A stretch of DNA of 64,000 bases, taken from Weizmannia acidilactici (lineage in GTDB: Bacteria > Bacillota > Bacilli > Bacillales > Bacillaceae_C). Where the stretch lies: assembly GCF_008974225.1 (NCBI RefSeq), contig NZ_BKZR01000005.1:40775-104774 (forward strand), in the 5' to 3' direction. Every line of letters begins with the position of its first letter. The first letter of the stretch is position 1. The notes beneath the pieces are model-generated. The model had not been told where the DNA came from. It did not search any database and was given only the letters and a program-made list of their open reading frames with translations. Made by a program: the position numbers and the translations under genes. Below, one piece after another: positions 27,782 to 36,116 of this stretch.

Positions 27782-27889
27782 TCCATCACTCCCATTCCAT
27801 CACCTTCAGGGGGCTTTTTTCCGCCCGCTGCGCCAAGTTTCTGCGATATTGTGCTTGAGCGAATTTTTAATATTCTTTAATTGTTGTCA

Positions 27890-27918
27890 ATCATACGACT
27901 TTTAGGCGCAGAGGTCAA
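27890..27918 (-). promoter_or_regulatory. SigA-type promoter of ilvD and the ilv-leu operon
   Basis: TTGACC (minus, 27918-27913), a 17-nt spacer, TATGAT (27895-27890), about 110 bp before ilvD. AATT-rich flanks could hold a CodY site, but I see only a weak match. Confidence 0.8.
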
Positions 27919-28096
27919 CCCTTTTCCGTGAACTTTTTTGACAATTTTGATTTAAAAATTCATTTTCCCATTAAATATTGATGAGCATGAAATCCACTCC
28001 TGCCCGAGAGATCCCGCGCCACCGCTCTCCCGCTTACGCCCGGCAAATGGCGCGATCAACCAAAAAAATTTAACAGAAAAAATTTCTCTTACGCTG

Positions 28097-28125
28097 TTGA
28101 CAGAAGGAATGTTCAGTGATAATCT
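28097..28125 (+). promoter_or_regulatory. SigA-type promoter of brnQ
   Basis: TTGACA (28097-28102), a 17-nt spacer, TAATCT (28120-28125), just upstream of the T-box leader. Confidence 0.75.
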
Positions 28126-28129
28126 TATT

Positions 28130-28405
28130 TTCAAACAATACAAAAAACAAAGTCGAGGACGGGAAGAGTAAGTTTGGGACTTGTTCCCCAGAGAGTTGGC
28201 ATATTGCTGAAAGCCAATGTTCAAGCCCATTCCGAAGATCATCCCCGAGATGCAAAGCTGAAATTGCAGTAAGCTTTGACGGCAATTCCCCCGTTAGTTG
28301 AGGAACACGTATGATTGTACGTTGATGAGGTGCCGCATATTGTAATGCGGAATGAGGGTGGTAACGCGAGTAAACTCGTCCCTTTATCGGGGCGGGTTTT
28401 TTTAT
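28130..28405 (+). ncRNA. T-box leader upstream of brnQ, Ile specifier (ATC)
   Basis: Contains AGAGAGTTGGC, then AAGATCATCCCCGAG, in which ATC is in the specifier register used by the other leaders. The T-box motif is TGGTAACGCG (28359-28368), unusual in having AAC for ACC; its T fits an A discriminator. The terminator ACTCGTCCC / GGGGCGGGT (about 28374-28399) ends in a T-run. It links branched-chain transport to isoleucine tRNA charging. Confidence 0.85.
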
Positions 28406-28442
28406 TTTCCAATACATTTCACATCAAAAGGAGTAGACAGAT

Positions 28443-29795
28443 ATGAAACGAAACGAAACATTATTTATCGGCTTTATGTTATTTTCCATGTTTTTCGGGG
28501 CCGGGAATTTAATCTTCCCTCCATTTCTCGGCGTCCAGTCGGGAACATCCTATTGGCCGGCGATGGCGGGCTTTATTGTAACCGGCGTCGGGCTTCCGGT
28601 TCTGGTTATCGCTACGGTATCGGTTGTTGACGGCGGCATCCAGGCGATCGGGAACCGTGTCCACCCGCTTTTCAGTACCGTTTTTACTGTCATTGTCTAT
28701 TTATGCATCGGGCCGTTTTTGGCGATCCCGCGCAATGCAAACGTTGCTTACGAAATGGGTGTTAAACCGTTCCTTCCCGCTTCCGTCCAAAGTTCGCCTG
28801 TTGCTTTGCTGTTGTTCAGCGTAGTATTTTTCCTGCTTGTCTACCTGGTCAGTTTAAATCCGGAAAAAATGTCAAAATACCTCGGACGCTGGATTACGCC
28901 GGTATTGCTTGTAGCCATGGTGGTCCTTTGCGCTGTCGGCTTCTTTAAACTCGCGGGGCACCCACTCCAGGCACCGGCTGTGGATTATCAAACTGGTTCT
29001 TTCTTTAAAGGGTTTATTAACGGGTACTCCACGATGGATGCACTGGCTTCTCTGGCCTTCGGCATCGTCATTTTAACAGCGGTCAAACACCGTGGTGTGT
29101 CCAATAGAAAACAGATGACAGCTTATACATTAAAAGCCGGGTTTATCGCCGGCGCAATCCTTGCTTTAGTGTATGTCGCCCTTGGATTTATCGGGGCAAA
29201 AATGGCATCCGCCGGCACTTTTCAAAACGGCACGGACGTATTAACCGCAGTTTCCACACTACTTTTCGGGGAAGCCGGAAAAGCGCTGCTCGGATTTATC
29301 TTTATGCTGGCCTGCTTCACAACAGTAGTTGGATTAACAACAGCATGCGGGGAGTATTTTTCAAATTTAATGCCGAAACTCAGCTATCATCAGGTGGTCA
29401 TTGCCGTCACCCTTGTTGGTTTTACACTCTCGAATTTAGGCCTGAATTTGATTTTAAAATTTTCCGTACCTTTTTTGGAAATGGCCTATCCGATGACGAT
29501 CGTGCTTGTTGTCCTGACGTTTTTCCATAAGCTTTTCCACGGTTCGAAAAAAGTGTACGGCTGCACATTGTTATTTACTGGCGTCTTTGCCGTCATCGAA
29601 GGGCTGGAAGGGTTCGGTATCCCGCTTGGCTTTGTACAGGCTTTCGCGCAAAAACTTCCGCTTGCCTCTGCTGGGCTGGAATGGGTCGTACCGGCACTTA
29701 TTGGAGCTGCCGCCGGGCTTCTGCTAAGCAGGCTGGGGCACCATGCACCCGAGGCACAGCCGGTCCATTCAAAAGCAACGGAACAAAGCTTGTAA
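28443..29795 (+). CDS. brnQ: Branched-chain amino acid:cation symporter (LIVCS family)
   Basis: Membrane carrier for Leu/Ile/Val driven by Na+ or H+. 450 residues with about 12 hydrophobic segments. Family signatures are FSMFFGAGNLIFPPFLG near residue 15, the IGPFLAIPRNANVAYEMGV stretch and the TMDALASLAFG segment. AAAGGAG precedes ATG 28443. Behind an Ile T-box and divergent from the ilv-leu operon, so uptake and synthesis share a signal. Confidence 0.95.
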   Translation: MKRNETLFIGFMLFSMFFGAGNLIFPPFLGVQSGTSYWPAMAGFIVTGVGLPVLVIATVSVVDGGIQAIGNRVHPLFSTVFTVIVYLCIGPFLAIPRNANVAYEMGVKPFLPASVQSSPVALLLFSVVFFLLVYLVSLNPEKMSKYLGRWITPVLLVAMVVLCAVGFFKLAGHPLQAPAVDYQTGSFFKGFINGYSTMDALASLAFGIVILTAVKHRGVSNRKQMTAYTLKAGFIAGAILALVYVALGFIGAKMASAGTFQNGTDVLTAVSTLLFGEAGKALLGFIFMLACFTTVVGLTTACGEYFSNLMPKLSYHQVVIAVTLVGFTLSNLGLNLILKFSVPFLEMAYPMTIVLVVLTFFHKLFHGSKKVYGCTLLFTGVFAVIEGLEGFGIPLGFVQAFAQKLPLASAGLEWVVPALIGAAAGLLLSRLGHHAPEAQPVHSKATEQSL

Positions 29796-29830
29796 CATGC
29801 CGCAAACGGCTGCTGCATTTATAGAATTTT

Positions 29831-29869
29831 AAAACCCCCGGGCCACTCCAAAATGGCCGCGGGGGTTTT
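29831..29869. terminator. Terminator after brnQ
   Basis: AAAACCCCCGGGGCCA-type arm (AAAACCCCCGGGCCA) pairs with TGGCCGCGGGGGTTTT, 36 bases after the brnQ stop; symmetrical A/T flanks allow both directions. Confidence 0.9.
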
Positions 29870-29900
29870 AATACCCAGTTTCTTCTATAATATATATATC

Positions 29901-30216
29901 TTATAACAGTTGGATTTCCTTCTTTAATTCATCATATTTGAAATAGTCTTTTATGCCTGCTGCAAAGTTCCCTTCATTTCAGCCCTGTTATCAAAGGAAA
30001 GCTCCCTCATAACCATTTATTGCACAATTTCCGGGCGCAATCCGGTAATGACCATTTTGCAGCTCATCATTGAATTGCCGTCAATGATTTTAAAAATATG
30101 GTCAATGACATGCATTTCCATTTCCGAAATCCCGGAAAAATCCATAATCAGCGTTTGAATATGCAACCTGCCAACTTCCAGCAGCACTTTCTCTTCCCTA
30201 TGAGCCCCTTTCTTCT
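29901..30216 (-). pseudogene. Remnant of an RsbR-like STAS-domain protein
   Basis: The minus strand encodes TLIMDFSGISEMEMHVIDHI and MVITGLRPEIVQ, typical of STAS proteins of the RsbR/stressosome type. An in-frame TAA at 30017 follows. The similarity then continues with MRELSFDNRAEMKGTLQQA and, after a one-base shift, KDYFKYDELKKEIQLL to a stop at 29901. The N-terminal sensor region is missing, cut by the DUF4395 gene. A stop, a frameshift and truncation together mark a dead gene. Confidence 0.75.
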
Positions 30217-30645
30217 TTACGAAGAATGCGTCCGCCTGTATTGATATTGTTTCCACTGATAGTGGATAAAGCACCCGATGCAGAAACCGAGGATCGCAAT
30301 GAATGCAGCAAGTGCGACGAGAGCAGTAAACACATAGCCTGCAACGTTCCACCCGAGGCGAAAACTGATAAACCCGAGCGCCAGGCATGTTACGGCAATT
30401 TTTTGGTTAAATTGCTGCTGCTCCCAATCTTCCGGTATGTAGGCTTTCGGGTCTTTCCGCAAAAACAGCTTTGCCAGTTTCATCACCGGATTGAAGTGGA
30501 ACAATAACCCTGCCAGGCCCGCAACGAGCGGAATCAACAAAAACCACTCCCGCCCGGACACCCAGGTTAAAACTACACTCAGCACAATCACCCATTGGTT
30601 TGCCCTTACCAATGGGCGAGGTATCGAACGCACCATTTCCGCCAT
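30217..30645 (-). CDS. DUF4395 family membrane protein
   Basis: 142 residues with four hydrophobic segments in two pairs. The start MAEMVRSIPRPLVRANQWVI and the middle QQFNQKIAVTCLALGF are characteristic of the DUF4395 family as I recall it. Function unknown. It abuts the STAS remnant downstream, so its last residues may have been altered by that rearrangement. Confidence 0.75.
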   Translation of the reverse strand: MAEMVRSIPRPLVRANQWVIVLSVVLTWVSGREWFLLIPLVAGLAGLLFHFNPVMKLAKLFLRKDPKAYIPEDWEQQQFNQKIAVTCLALGFISFRLGWNVAGYVFTALVALAAFIAILGFCIGCFIHYQWKQYQYRRTHSS

Positions 30646-30817
30646 TTAAACCCAACCTTTCCAATATAATTAATTTATTTAATGCTATATTAAGGGATTT
30701 TTTGTGTTTTGTATACTCTTTTGATTTCACCAGCTTCGACAATTGAAACCTTTTGTTTTATGATTCGTATAAAGAGAAGAAGGTACATTTATATTTTTGC
30801 TGGTAAAGGAGACAAAT

Positions 30818-31111
30818 ATGATGTCATCTTTGTCACAAGTATACAAGTTACTGCTTGGCTTAACGGAATTGTTTTTCGGCATCCCTTTTTTGGGCGGGGC
30901 GATTATTCTCGCTCATCTGTGGGCCCCGTTAGGCGGGTTGATTCTGCTCCATATCGTCGGTGCTGTGTTTGCTTATGCAGGCGGAAAAGCGGTTTGGGGA
31001 CATGTATTCGGCATCATTGGAAACGTGCTGGCTTTTATTCCGGTTTTAGGCATGATTTTACACATTTGCATCGGATTGACCGTCTTTACCCAAGGACTGC
31101 GAAACACCTAA
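30818..31111 (+). CDS. Small membrane protein of unknown function (97 aa)
   Basis: 97 residues, almost entirely hydrophobic, with three likely membrane helices rich in Gly (GLTELFFGIPFLGGAIILA, LLHIVGAVFAYAGG, VLAFIPVLGMILHIC). ATG 30818 sits behind AAAGGAG with good spacing. I do not recognise a named family. It is monocistronic, convergent with the next gene, and closed by the hairpin at 31116-31144. Confidence 0.75.
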   Translation: MMSSLSQVYKLLLGLTELFFGIPFLGGAIILAHLWAPLGGLILLHIVGAVFAYAGGKAVWGHVFGIIGNVLAFIPVLGMILHICIGLTVFTQGLRNT

Positions 31112-31115
31112 TACG

Positions 31116-31144
31116 AAAAAGTCGCTTATAGAGAGCGGCTTTTT
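31116..31144. terminator. Bidirectional terminator
   Basis: AAAAAGTCGCT pairs with AGCGGCTTTTT between two convergent genes; T-runs on both strands. Confidence 0.75.
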
Positions 31145-32402
31145 AAATGGCTGTTTTGCTTTCCGATTGTTCGGCTATATAGGCTGTAATTTTTCCCCAC
31201 GCTTCCTGCGTTGCCAAAAAATCACTGTAATGCTGCTTTACTTGGCTGTGGTAATGTTCAAATTCCCGAAGCACGTCCATAAAATCACTGCGCCCAAAAT
31301 ACCGGCAAATTTTTGGCAGCGTCGCTTCGAGCCGGGCGCGCACTTTTTCAATTTTTTCTTCATACGTTTCCGGCTGGGTAATGTACAGGTAAAGCGGCTT
31401 ATACCGGATCCAGCCGACGCACGCTTTATAAAAACGTTCGACAACCTGCTTTGTGTCCGCTTTTATATAGTTTAAATTTGTCGGCAGCACCCCGAGCAGC
31501 AGATGCTGGTAAGCGCCGAACCCGTCATGGAATGTATAGGCGGGGACACGCAAAACTTTCCGTTCACCCAGGCATGTACTTAAAAAAGTATCTTCGCCGC
31601 GCGCATTCGGGGGATTGTAAAACGGAAGCACGCGGGAAGGGTCCGTTAAATTCAGTGTCAAGTTCGAACCCGAAATGAATTTTGCCCGGTTCACTTCCTC
31701 CACTTCTTCCGCTTCGTCACTGATAAGGATGCTTGTATCGGCATACGTTACCCCGCCGTTTTCCATCACGCTTTTAATTGTATTCCAATTTACAATATCA
31801 TTGCTCAAGGCTTCGATAAAGGTTCGGAGATCTTGTTCATTCAAATCTTCGTTGAAGGCAATGAAAGGGATCGGGGAAATATAGCCGCAGTGGTAACCAT
31901 TTGTAATATCCGCCTCTCTGATGTGCTCCAAATGGGTCCGCAGCACCTGCTGGCCTCCCCAAACAGCATATTTCCTGCTTTTTGTAACGGCAACTGGATA
32001 TTCATCGTCATCCAGAAAAATCAGATAGTCGATCCCGTTTTTTAATGCTTCGTAAACGACGATATTCCGTTTTGAAGCATATCCATCCCCAAACAACAAG
32101 CCGCCTTCTTTTTCCGAGATGATGCCGCGTAAAACAAGGTCTTCCATTTCTTTCCGTGTTTCCTCTTCCCCGATAAAACAGGCATGATCAATTTCTTCCA
32201 TTATATCTGTATCTATATGTATAAAATCCTCCGGTTCGGCATTTTCATAGTTTAAGTCGTACGCAACAAACAGGCGCAGACGGATGCGGTCTATTTCCGT
32301 CAGTTCGGATTCTTTTAAATTATACATATAGGTTCTTAAAACATTCTTAAAACTTTTCCTTCCTGTTGCAAATCCAATACCAACTTTGATTCCCTCTGCC
32401 AT
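31143..32402 (-). CDS. Glycosyltransferase-like protein of unknown substrate
   Basis: 419 residues, predicted cytoplasmic. It opens with a beta strand (KVGIGFATGRKSFKNVL), and near residue 128 has DYLIFLDDDEYPV, a DxD-type metal/nucleotide-sugar motif of GT-A fold enzymes. Further on are YISPIPFIAFN, NPPNARGEDTFLSTCLG (GED-like catalytic loop) and YTFHDGFGAYQH. These features suggest a glycosyltransferase, but I cannot assign a family or acceptor. It stands alone, so the genome context gives no hint. Confidence 0.6.
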   Translation of the reverse strand: MAEGIKVGIGFATGRKSFKNVLRTYMYNLKESELTEIDRIRLRLFVAYDLNYENAEPEDFIHIDTDIMEEIDHACFIGEEETRKEMEDLVLRGIISEKEGGLLFGDGYASKRNIVVYEALKNGIDYLIFLDDDEYPVAVTKSRKYAVWGGQQVLRTHLEHIREADITNGYHCGYISPIPFIAFNEDLNEQDLRTFIEALSNDIVNWNTIKSVMENGGVTYADTSILISDEAEEVEEVNRAKFISGSNLTLNLTDPSRVLPFYNPPNARGEDTFLSTCLGERKVLRVPAYTFHDGFGAYQHLLLGVLPTNLNYIKADTKQVVERFYKACVGWIRYKPLYLYITQPETYEEKIEKVRARLEATLPKICRYFGRSDFMDVLREFEHYHSQVKQHYSDFLATQEAWGKITAYIAEQSESKTAI

Positions 32403-32574
32403 TGCTCATTTCCTTTCCTGTCCTGAAATGTGAAAAACACTCTCTTTCCCTTATACCCCATTGCAAAGTGAAACAAAACCTGACATAACTTTCCCGGATT
32501 GTGGGTAAACTTCGAATGTGATTGGATCCGGGCTTATGGAACAAAAGTGAAAAATGGAAAAAAGGAGAAATACG

Positions 32575-33837
32575 ATGGCTGAACAAATCCCAAATGAAAA
32601 AACAATAGATGATACAATTGACCTTTTGAAGGAAGGCTACCTCTATATTAAAAACCGGACGGATGAGTATCGGATAAATTTGTTTGAAACGCGCCTGCTT
32701 GGACAAAAAGCTGTCTGCATCAGCGGCGAAGAAGCGGTAAAAATTTTTTACGATCCGGAAAAATTCAAGCGGAACGGAGCTGCCCCGAAACGTGTACAGA
32801 AAACATTGTTCGGGGAAAATGCGATCCAGACATTGGACGGGAAAGAACATATCCGCCGAAAAGCTTTGTTTTTGTCGCTAATGGGGCCTGATGCACAGCA
32901 GCGACTCGCACAAATGGCAGCAGCGGAATGGGAAGCCTGCATCCCAAAATGGGAAAAAGCCGTCAGGATCGTATTATTTGATGAAGCAAAAAACCTTCTT
33001 TGCCGGGCCGCATGCCGCTGGGCCGGTGTGCCGCTCCGGGAAGAGGAGACCGGGAAACGGGCACAGGAATTTATGGATATGGTGTACGCTTTCGGGGCTG
33101 TTGGGCCGCGGCATTGGAAAGGAAGAATGGCAAGAACGAGCGCGGAAGACTGGGTACGCGGCATTATTGAAGATGTCCGTGCAGACAAAATAAAAGCCGA
33201 AGATGGTTCTGTTTTAAAGGAAATGGCACTGTACCGGGATAAAGACGGCCGGCAGCTCGATGCGCAAATAGCAGCCGTGGAACTGATCAATGTGCTCCGC
33301 CCGATCACCGCAATTGCCACCTTCATTACCTTTGCAGCCCTTTCCTTACTTGAGCATCCCCGCTATAAAGGGTGGTTAGAAGGCGGGGACGAACAACGCA
33401 TCGAATGGTTTGCCCAGGAAGTCAGGCGTTTTTACCCATTCGGCCCTTTCTTAGGCGCAAAAGTCCGCAAAAATTTTACATGGAACGGCTATGAGTTTAA
33501 AAAAGGGCTGCTTGTGCTGCTCGATATGTACGGCACGAACCATGATGAAAAGATTTGGGGGGATCCTGATGTGTTTCGGCCGGAACGTTTCCGGGACTGG
33601 AACGGCAGCCTGTTTAATTTTATTCCCCACGGCGGTTCGGATCCGTCGAGAGGCCACCGCTGCCCAGGCGAAGGGATTACGCTGGAAATCATGAAAGCTA
33701 CCCTTGATTTTCTTGTCAATAAAATTGATTATGATGTCCCGGCGCAAAATTTAAACATTCCGCTGAATAAAATCCCGACATTGCCGGAAAGCGGTTTTAT
33801 CATACAAAATGTGAAAAAGAAAACGCCTGCCGTTTAA
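32575..33837 (+). CDS. CYP152-family fatty-acid peroxygenase (P450)
   Basis: Uses H2O2 to hydroxylate fatty acids at alpha or beta carbons, without a reductase partner. 420 residues, against 417 for B. subtilis P450BSbeta (YbdT/CypC). With ATG 32575 (after AAAGGAG), the heme ligand in GHRCPGEG is Cys363. Arg242-Pro243, which binds the substrate carboxylate, and Gln85 fall at the same numbers as in P450BSbeta. CYP152 members may also decarboxylate to alkenes; the product spectrum cannot be read from sequence. Confidence 0.93.
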   Translation: MAEQIPNEKTIDDTIDLLKEGYLYIKNRTDEYRINLFETRLLGQKAVCISGEEAVKIFYDPEKFKRNGAAPKRVQKTLFGENAIQTLDGKEHIRRKALFLSLMGPDAQQRLAQMAAAEWEACIPKWEKAVRIVLFDEAKNLLCRAACRWAGVPLREEETGKRAQEFMDMVYAFGAVGPRHWKGRMARTSAEDWVRGIIEDVRADKIKAEDGSVLKEMALYRDKDGRQLDAQIAAVELINVLRPITAIATFITFAALSLLEHPRYKGWLEGGDEQRIEWFAQEVRRFYPFGPFLGAKVRKNFTWNGYEFKKGLLVLLDMYGTNHDEKIWGDPDVFRPERFRDWNGSLFNFIPHGGSDPSRGHRCPGEGITLEIMKATLDFLVNKIDYDVPAQNLNIPLNKIPTLPESGFIIQNVKKKTPAV

Positions 33838-33846
33838 TGGCGGGCG
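33824..33846. terminator. Terminator overlapping the P450 stop codon
   Basis: CGCCTGCC, loop GTTTAAT (contains the TAA stop), GGCGGGCG, then CTTTCTTT. A convergent gene lies 22 bases beyond. Confidence 0.65.
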
Positions 33847-33867
33847 CTTTCTTTAAATCCGTCCAGT

Positions 33868-34509
33868 TTAGTCGTCGCTTCCCCAAATGCCGAGGATTTG
33901 CAAAATGTTAATAAACAGGTTTACAAAATCCAAATACAAATTTAAAGCCAAAAGCGGAACCATTTCCTCCGTTATACTGTGGTGCTTCATTTGGTTAAAG
34001 TCATATACAATATACAAGGAAAAAACAATTGCACCAATAAAGGAACACGCCAGCAGGCCGGTTGGAGTAAGCGGGCTGAAAATGCTGAAAATCCCGATGA
34101 AAATGAGCGCCAGCAATGCAACGAGCAATGCCGTGCTTAAAAAGCCGAGGTCCCTTTTTGTAACCGCGCCGATTGTACCCATGACGGCAAAAATGCCAAA
34201 GGTGGAACCGAAAGCGAGCAGTACCACTTCAGCTCCGGCCACGGATGCATAATAAGCAACGACAGGGTACGTCGTAATGCCGGATATAAACGTAAACGCA
34301 TAGACAAATAAATAGCCGACGCTCTTCCGCCTTCTCAGCCAAAAAGCGGCAATGATCATGGCCACTTCCGCAACCATCAGCGGCATCATTAACCCCGGCG
34401 GCACGAATCTTCCCGTATATAAACCTGCTGTCGCAAACAGCAGCGAAACGGCAAATACCCAGAGCACTTTCTGGAACATCGACCTTTGCCTTGTTTGTAA
34501 GGCCTCCAT
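33868..34509 (-). CDS. Bax inhibitor-1 family membrane protein (YetJ-like)
   Basis: 213 residues with seven hydrophobic segments. B. subtilis YetJ (214 aa) is a pH-sensitive calcium leak channel. The conserved acidic pair that gates YetJ appears to be present in VYDFNQMKHH and LALNLYLDFVNLF. The SD sequence GGAGG lies upstream of ATG 34509. Monocistronic. Confidence 0.88.
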   Translation of the reverse strand: MEALQTRQRSMFQKVLWVFAVSLLFATAGLYTGRFVPPGLMMPLMVAEVAMIIAAFWLRRRKSVGYLFVYAFTFISGITTYPVVAYYASVAGAEVVLLAFGSTFGIFAVMGTIGAVTKRDLGFLSTALLVALLALIFIGIFSIFSPLTPTGLLACSFIGAIVFSLYIVYDFNQMKHHSITEEMVPLLALNLYLDFVNLFINILQILGIWGSDD

Positions 34510-34620
34510 AAAATCCCTCCTCTTTACTTACTATTTATTATATTTTTAACCGGCCCTATATTTCAATCTTTTGTACCCAATTTTACCGCCTATATTTTTA
34601 AAATTAAACTAATTTTCATC

Positions 34621-34649
34621 TTGACAAAATCACTTAAAACATTTAAAAT
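34621..34649 (+). promoter_or_regulatory. Promoter of the SAM-riboswitch gene
   Basis: TTGACA (34621-34626), a 17-nt spacer, TAAAAT (34644-34649). Confidence 0.78.
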
Positions 34650-34679
34650 GATAGTAAATTAAATAATTTTAAAAAAATT

Positions 34680-34842
34680 CTTATCCAGAGAGGTGGAGGG
34701 ACTGGCCCTTTGAAGCCTCGGCAGCGGTCTTTTTGAAGAACTGTGCCAATTCCAGAAAGCAAATTGCTTGAAGATAAGAAGAGTATCGGTTTCATTTCGC
34801 ATCCTAACCTCTTCTTATGCCAAGAAGAGGTTTTTTTATTGC
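34680..34842 (+). ncRNA. SAM-I (S-box) riboswitch with terminator
   Basis: The aptamer starts CTTATCCAGAGAGGTGGAGG, then GGCCCTTTGAAGCCTCGGCAGC, TGTGCCAATTCC and closes with GATAAG. The terminator AACCTCTTCTT / AAGAAGAGGTT (34806-34832) precedes a T-run. High SAM should stop transcription of the methionine synthase downstream. Confidence 0.95.
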
Positions 34843-34917
34843 ACGGCCGTACATAAAAGCAATTTCTTTCTGCGCACAGCAGCCGGTTTAAAAAATTTGC
34901 AGAAAGAGGGAAAAACA

Positions 34918-36024
34918 ATGACAACAAAAACCATTGCGAAAGCACCATTTAAAGCAGACCATGTAGGGAGTTTACTTCGGCCACAAAGAATCCATGAGGC
35001 CAGAAAAAAATTTCAAGAAGGAACCATTACTGCGGCGGAATTAAGAACAATTGAAACGGAAGAAATTAAACGAATTGTTGATAAACAAATTGAAATTGGA
35101 CTAAAAGCTGTTACCGATGGCGAGTTTAGACGGAGATTTTGGCATACGGATTTCATGGAACATTTAAACGGGGTAGAAGGTTACATCCCTGAACATGGTT
35201 ATCGATTTGTCGGTGTTGAAACAGAAGCATATGATGTCCGTGTAACCGGAAAAGTTTCCTTTAATCCTGATCATCCACATTTGAAAGACTTTATAGAGTT
35301 TAAAGAAATTGTTGGTGATCGAGCGATTGCAAAAATGACCATCCCAAGTCCAAACCAATTTTTCAATGCAGGCATTCGCAATGAAGAAATTTATCCGGAT
35401 ATTGAAGAATATGCAAAAGATATCATTCAAGCTTACCGGGATGCAATCAAAGCTTTTTATGATGCCGGTTGCCGTTACTTGCAGCTTGATGATGTCTATG
35501 TTGCCGGCCTTTGTTCACCAAAACTTCCATTTTCCGACAGTGAATTGGAAAGAGAAAAATTAATCGACCTGGCTTTACGGGTTGCAAATGGTGTTCTTGA
35601 AGGCAAACCGGCAGACCTGGTTGTTACAACCCATCTATGCCGCGGAAACTACCAATCGACTTGGGCTTTTGAAGGACCATATGATAAGATTGCTCCCAGT
35701 TTCTTTGCAAAAGAAAAAGTGGACGGGTTCTTCCTTGAATACGATGATGAACGTTCCGGCGGCTTTGAACCGTTAAAATATGTTCCGGAAGGCGGCCCGA
35801 GAGTCGTGCTCGGGATTTTCACCTCCAAAAAAGGCGAACTTGAAGACAAAGAAACCATCAAAGCCAGAATTCAGGAAGCTGCCAAATACGTTCCGCTTGA
35901 ACAGCTCTGCATCAGTACCCAGTGCGGATTTGCCTCCACCCACCACGGCAATCTTTTAACAGAAGCGCAGCAGTGGGAAAAGTTAAAATACATCGTGGAG
36001 ACCGCAAAAGAAATTTGGGGGTAA
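34918..36024 (+). CDS. Cobalamin-independent methionine synthase, short form (YxjG/YxjH-like)
   Basis: 368 residues, corresponding to the C-terminal catalytic half of MetE. KADHVGSLLRPQRI at the start, the LQLDDVY segment, TTHLCRGNYQSTW (zinc/thiol-site His-Cys) and the second Cys in ISTQCGFAS are visible. The B. subtilis pair YxjG/YxjH is likewise S-box-controlled. The methyl donor may differ from the long MetE; that is unresolved. GAAAGAGGG precedes ATG 34918. Confidence 0.93.
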   Translation: MTTKTIAKAPFKADHVGSLLRPQRIHEARKKFQEGTITAAELRTIETEEIKRIVDKQIEIGLKAVTDGEFRRRFWHTDFMEHLNGVEGYIPEHGYRFVGVETEAYDVRVTGKVSFNPDHPHLKDFIEFKEIVGDRAIAKMTIPSPNQFFNAGIRNEEIYPDIEEYAKDIIQAYRDAIKAFYDAGCRYLQLDDVYVAGLCSPKLPFSDSELEREKLIDLALRVANGVLEGKPADLVVTTHLCRGNYQSTWAFEGPYDKIAPSFFAKEKVDGFFLEYDDERSGGFEPLKYVPEGGPRVVLGIFTSKKGELEDKETIKARIQEAAKYVPLEQLCISTQCGFASTHHGNLLTEAQQWEKLKYIVETAKEIWG

Positions 36025-36032
36025 CTGATTTT

Positions 36033-36063
36033 GACAAAGCCTGAGAACCAGGCTTTGTTTTTT
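36033..36063 (+). terminator. Terminator after the methionine synthase gene
   Basis: ACAAAGCCTG pairs with CAGGCTTTGT, then TTTTT, 9 bases after the stop. Confidence 0.88.
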
Positions 36064-36116
36064 ATGGTAAAATAAGAATATTCCATATTCACGATCAGAA
36101 ACAGAGGGGGGTTATC

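Noticed and set aside
27781..27890. T-box upstream of ilvD
   Set aside because: The leader is only about 110 nt and has neither a T-box motif nor a specifier stem.
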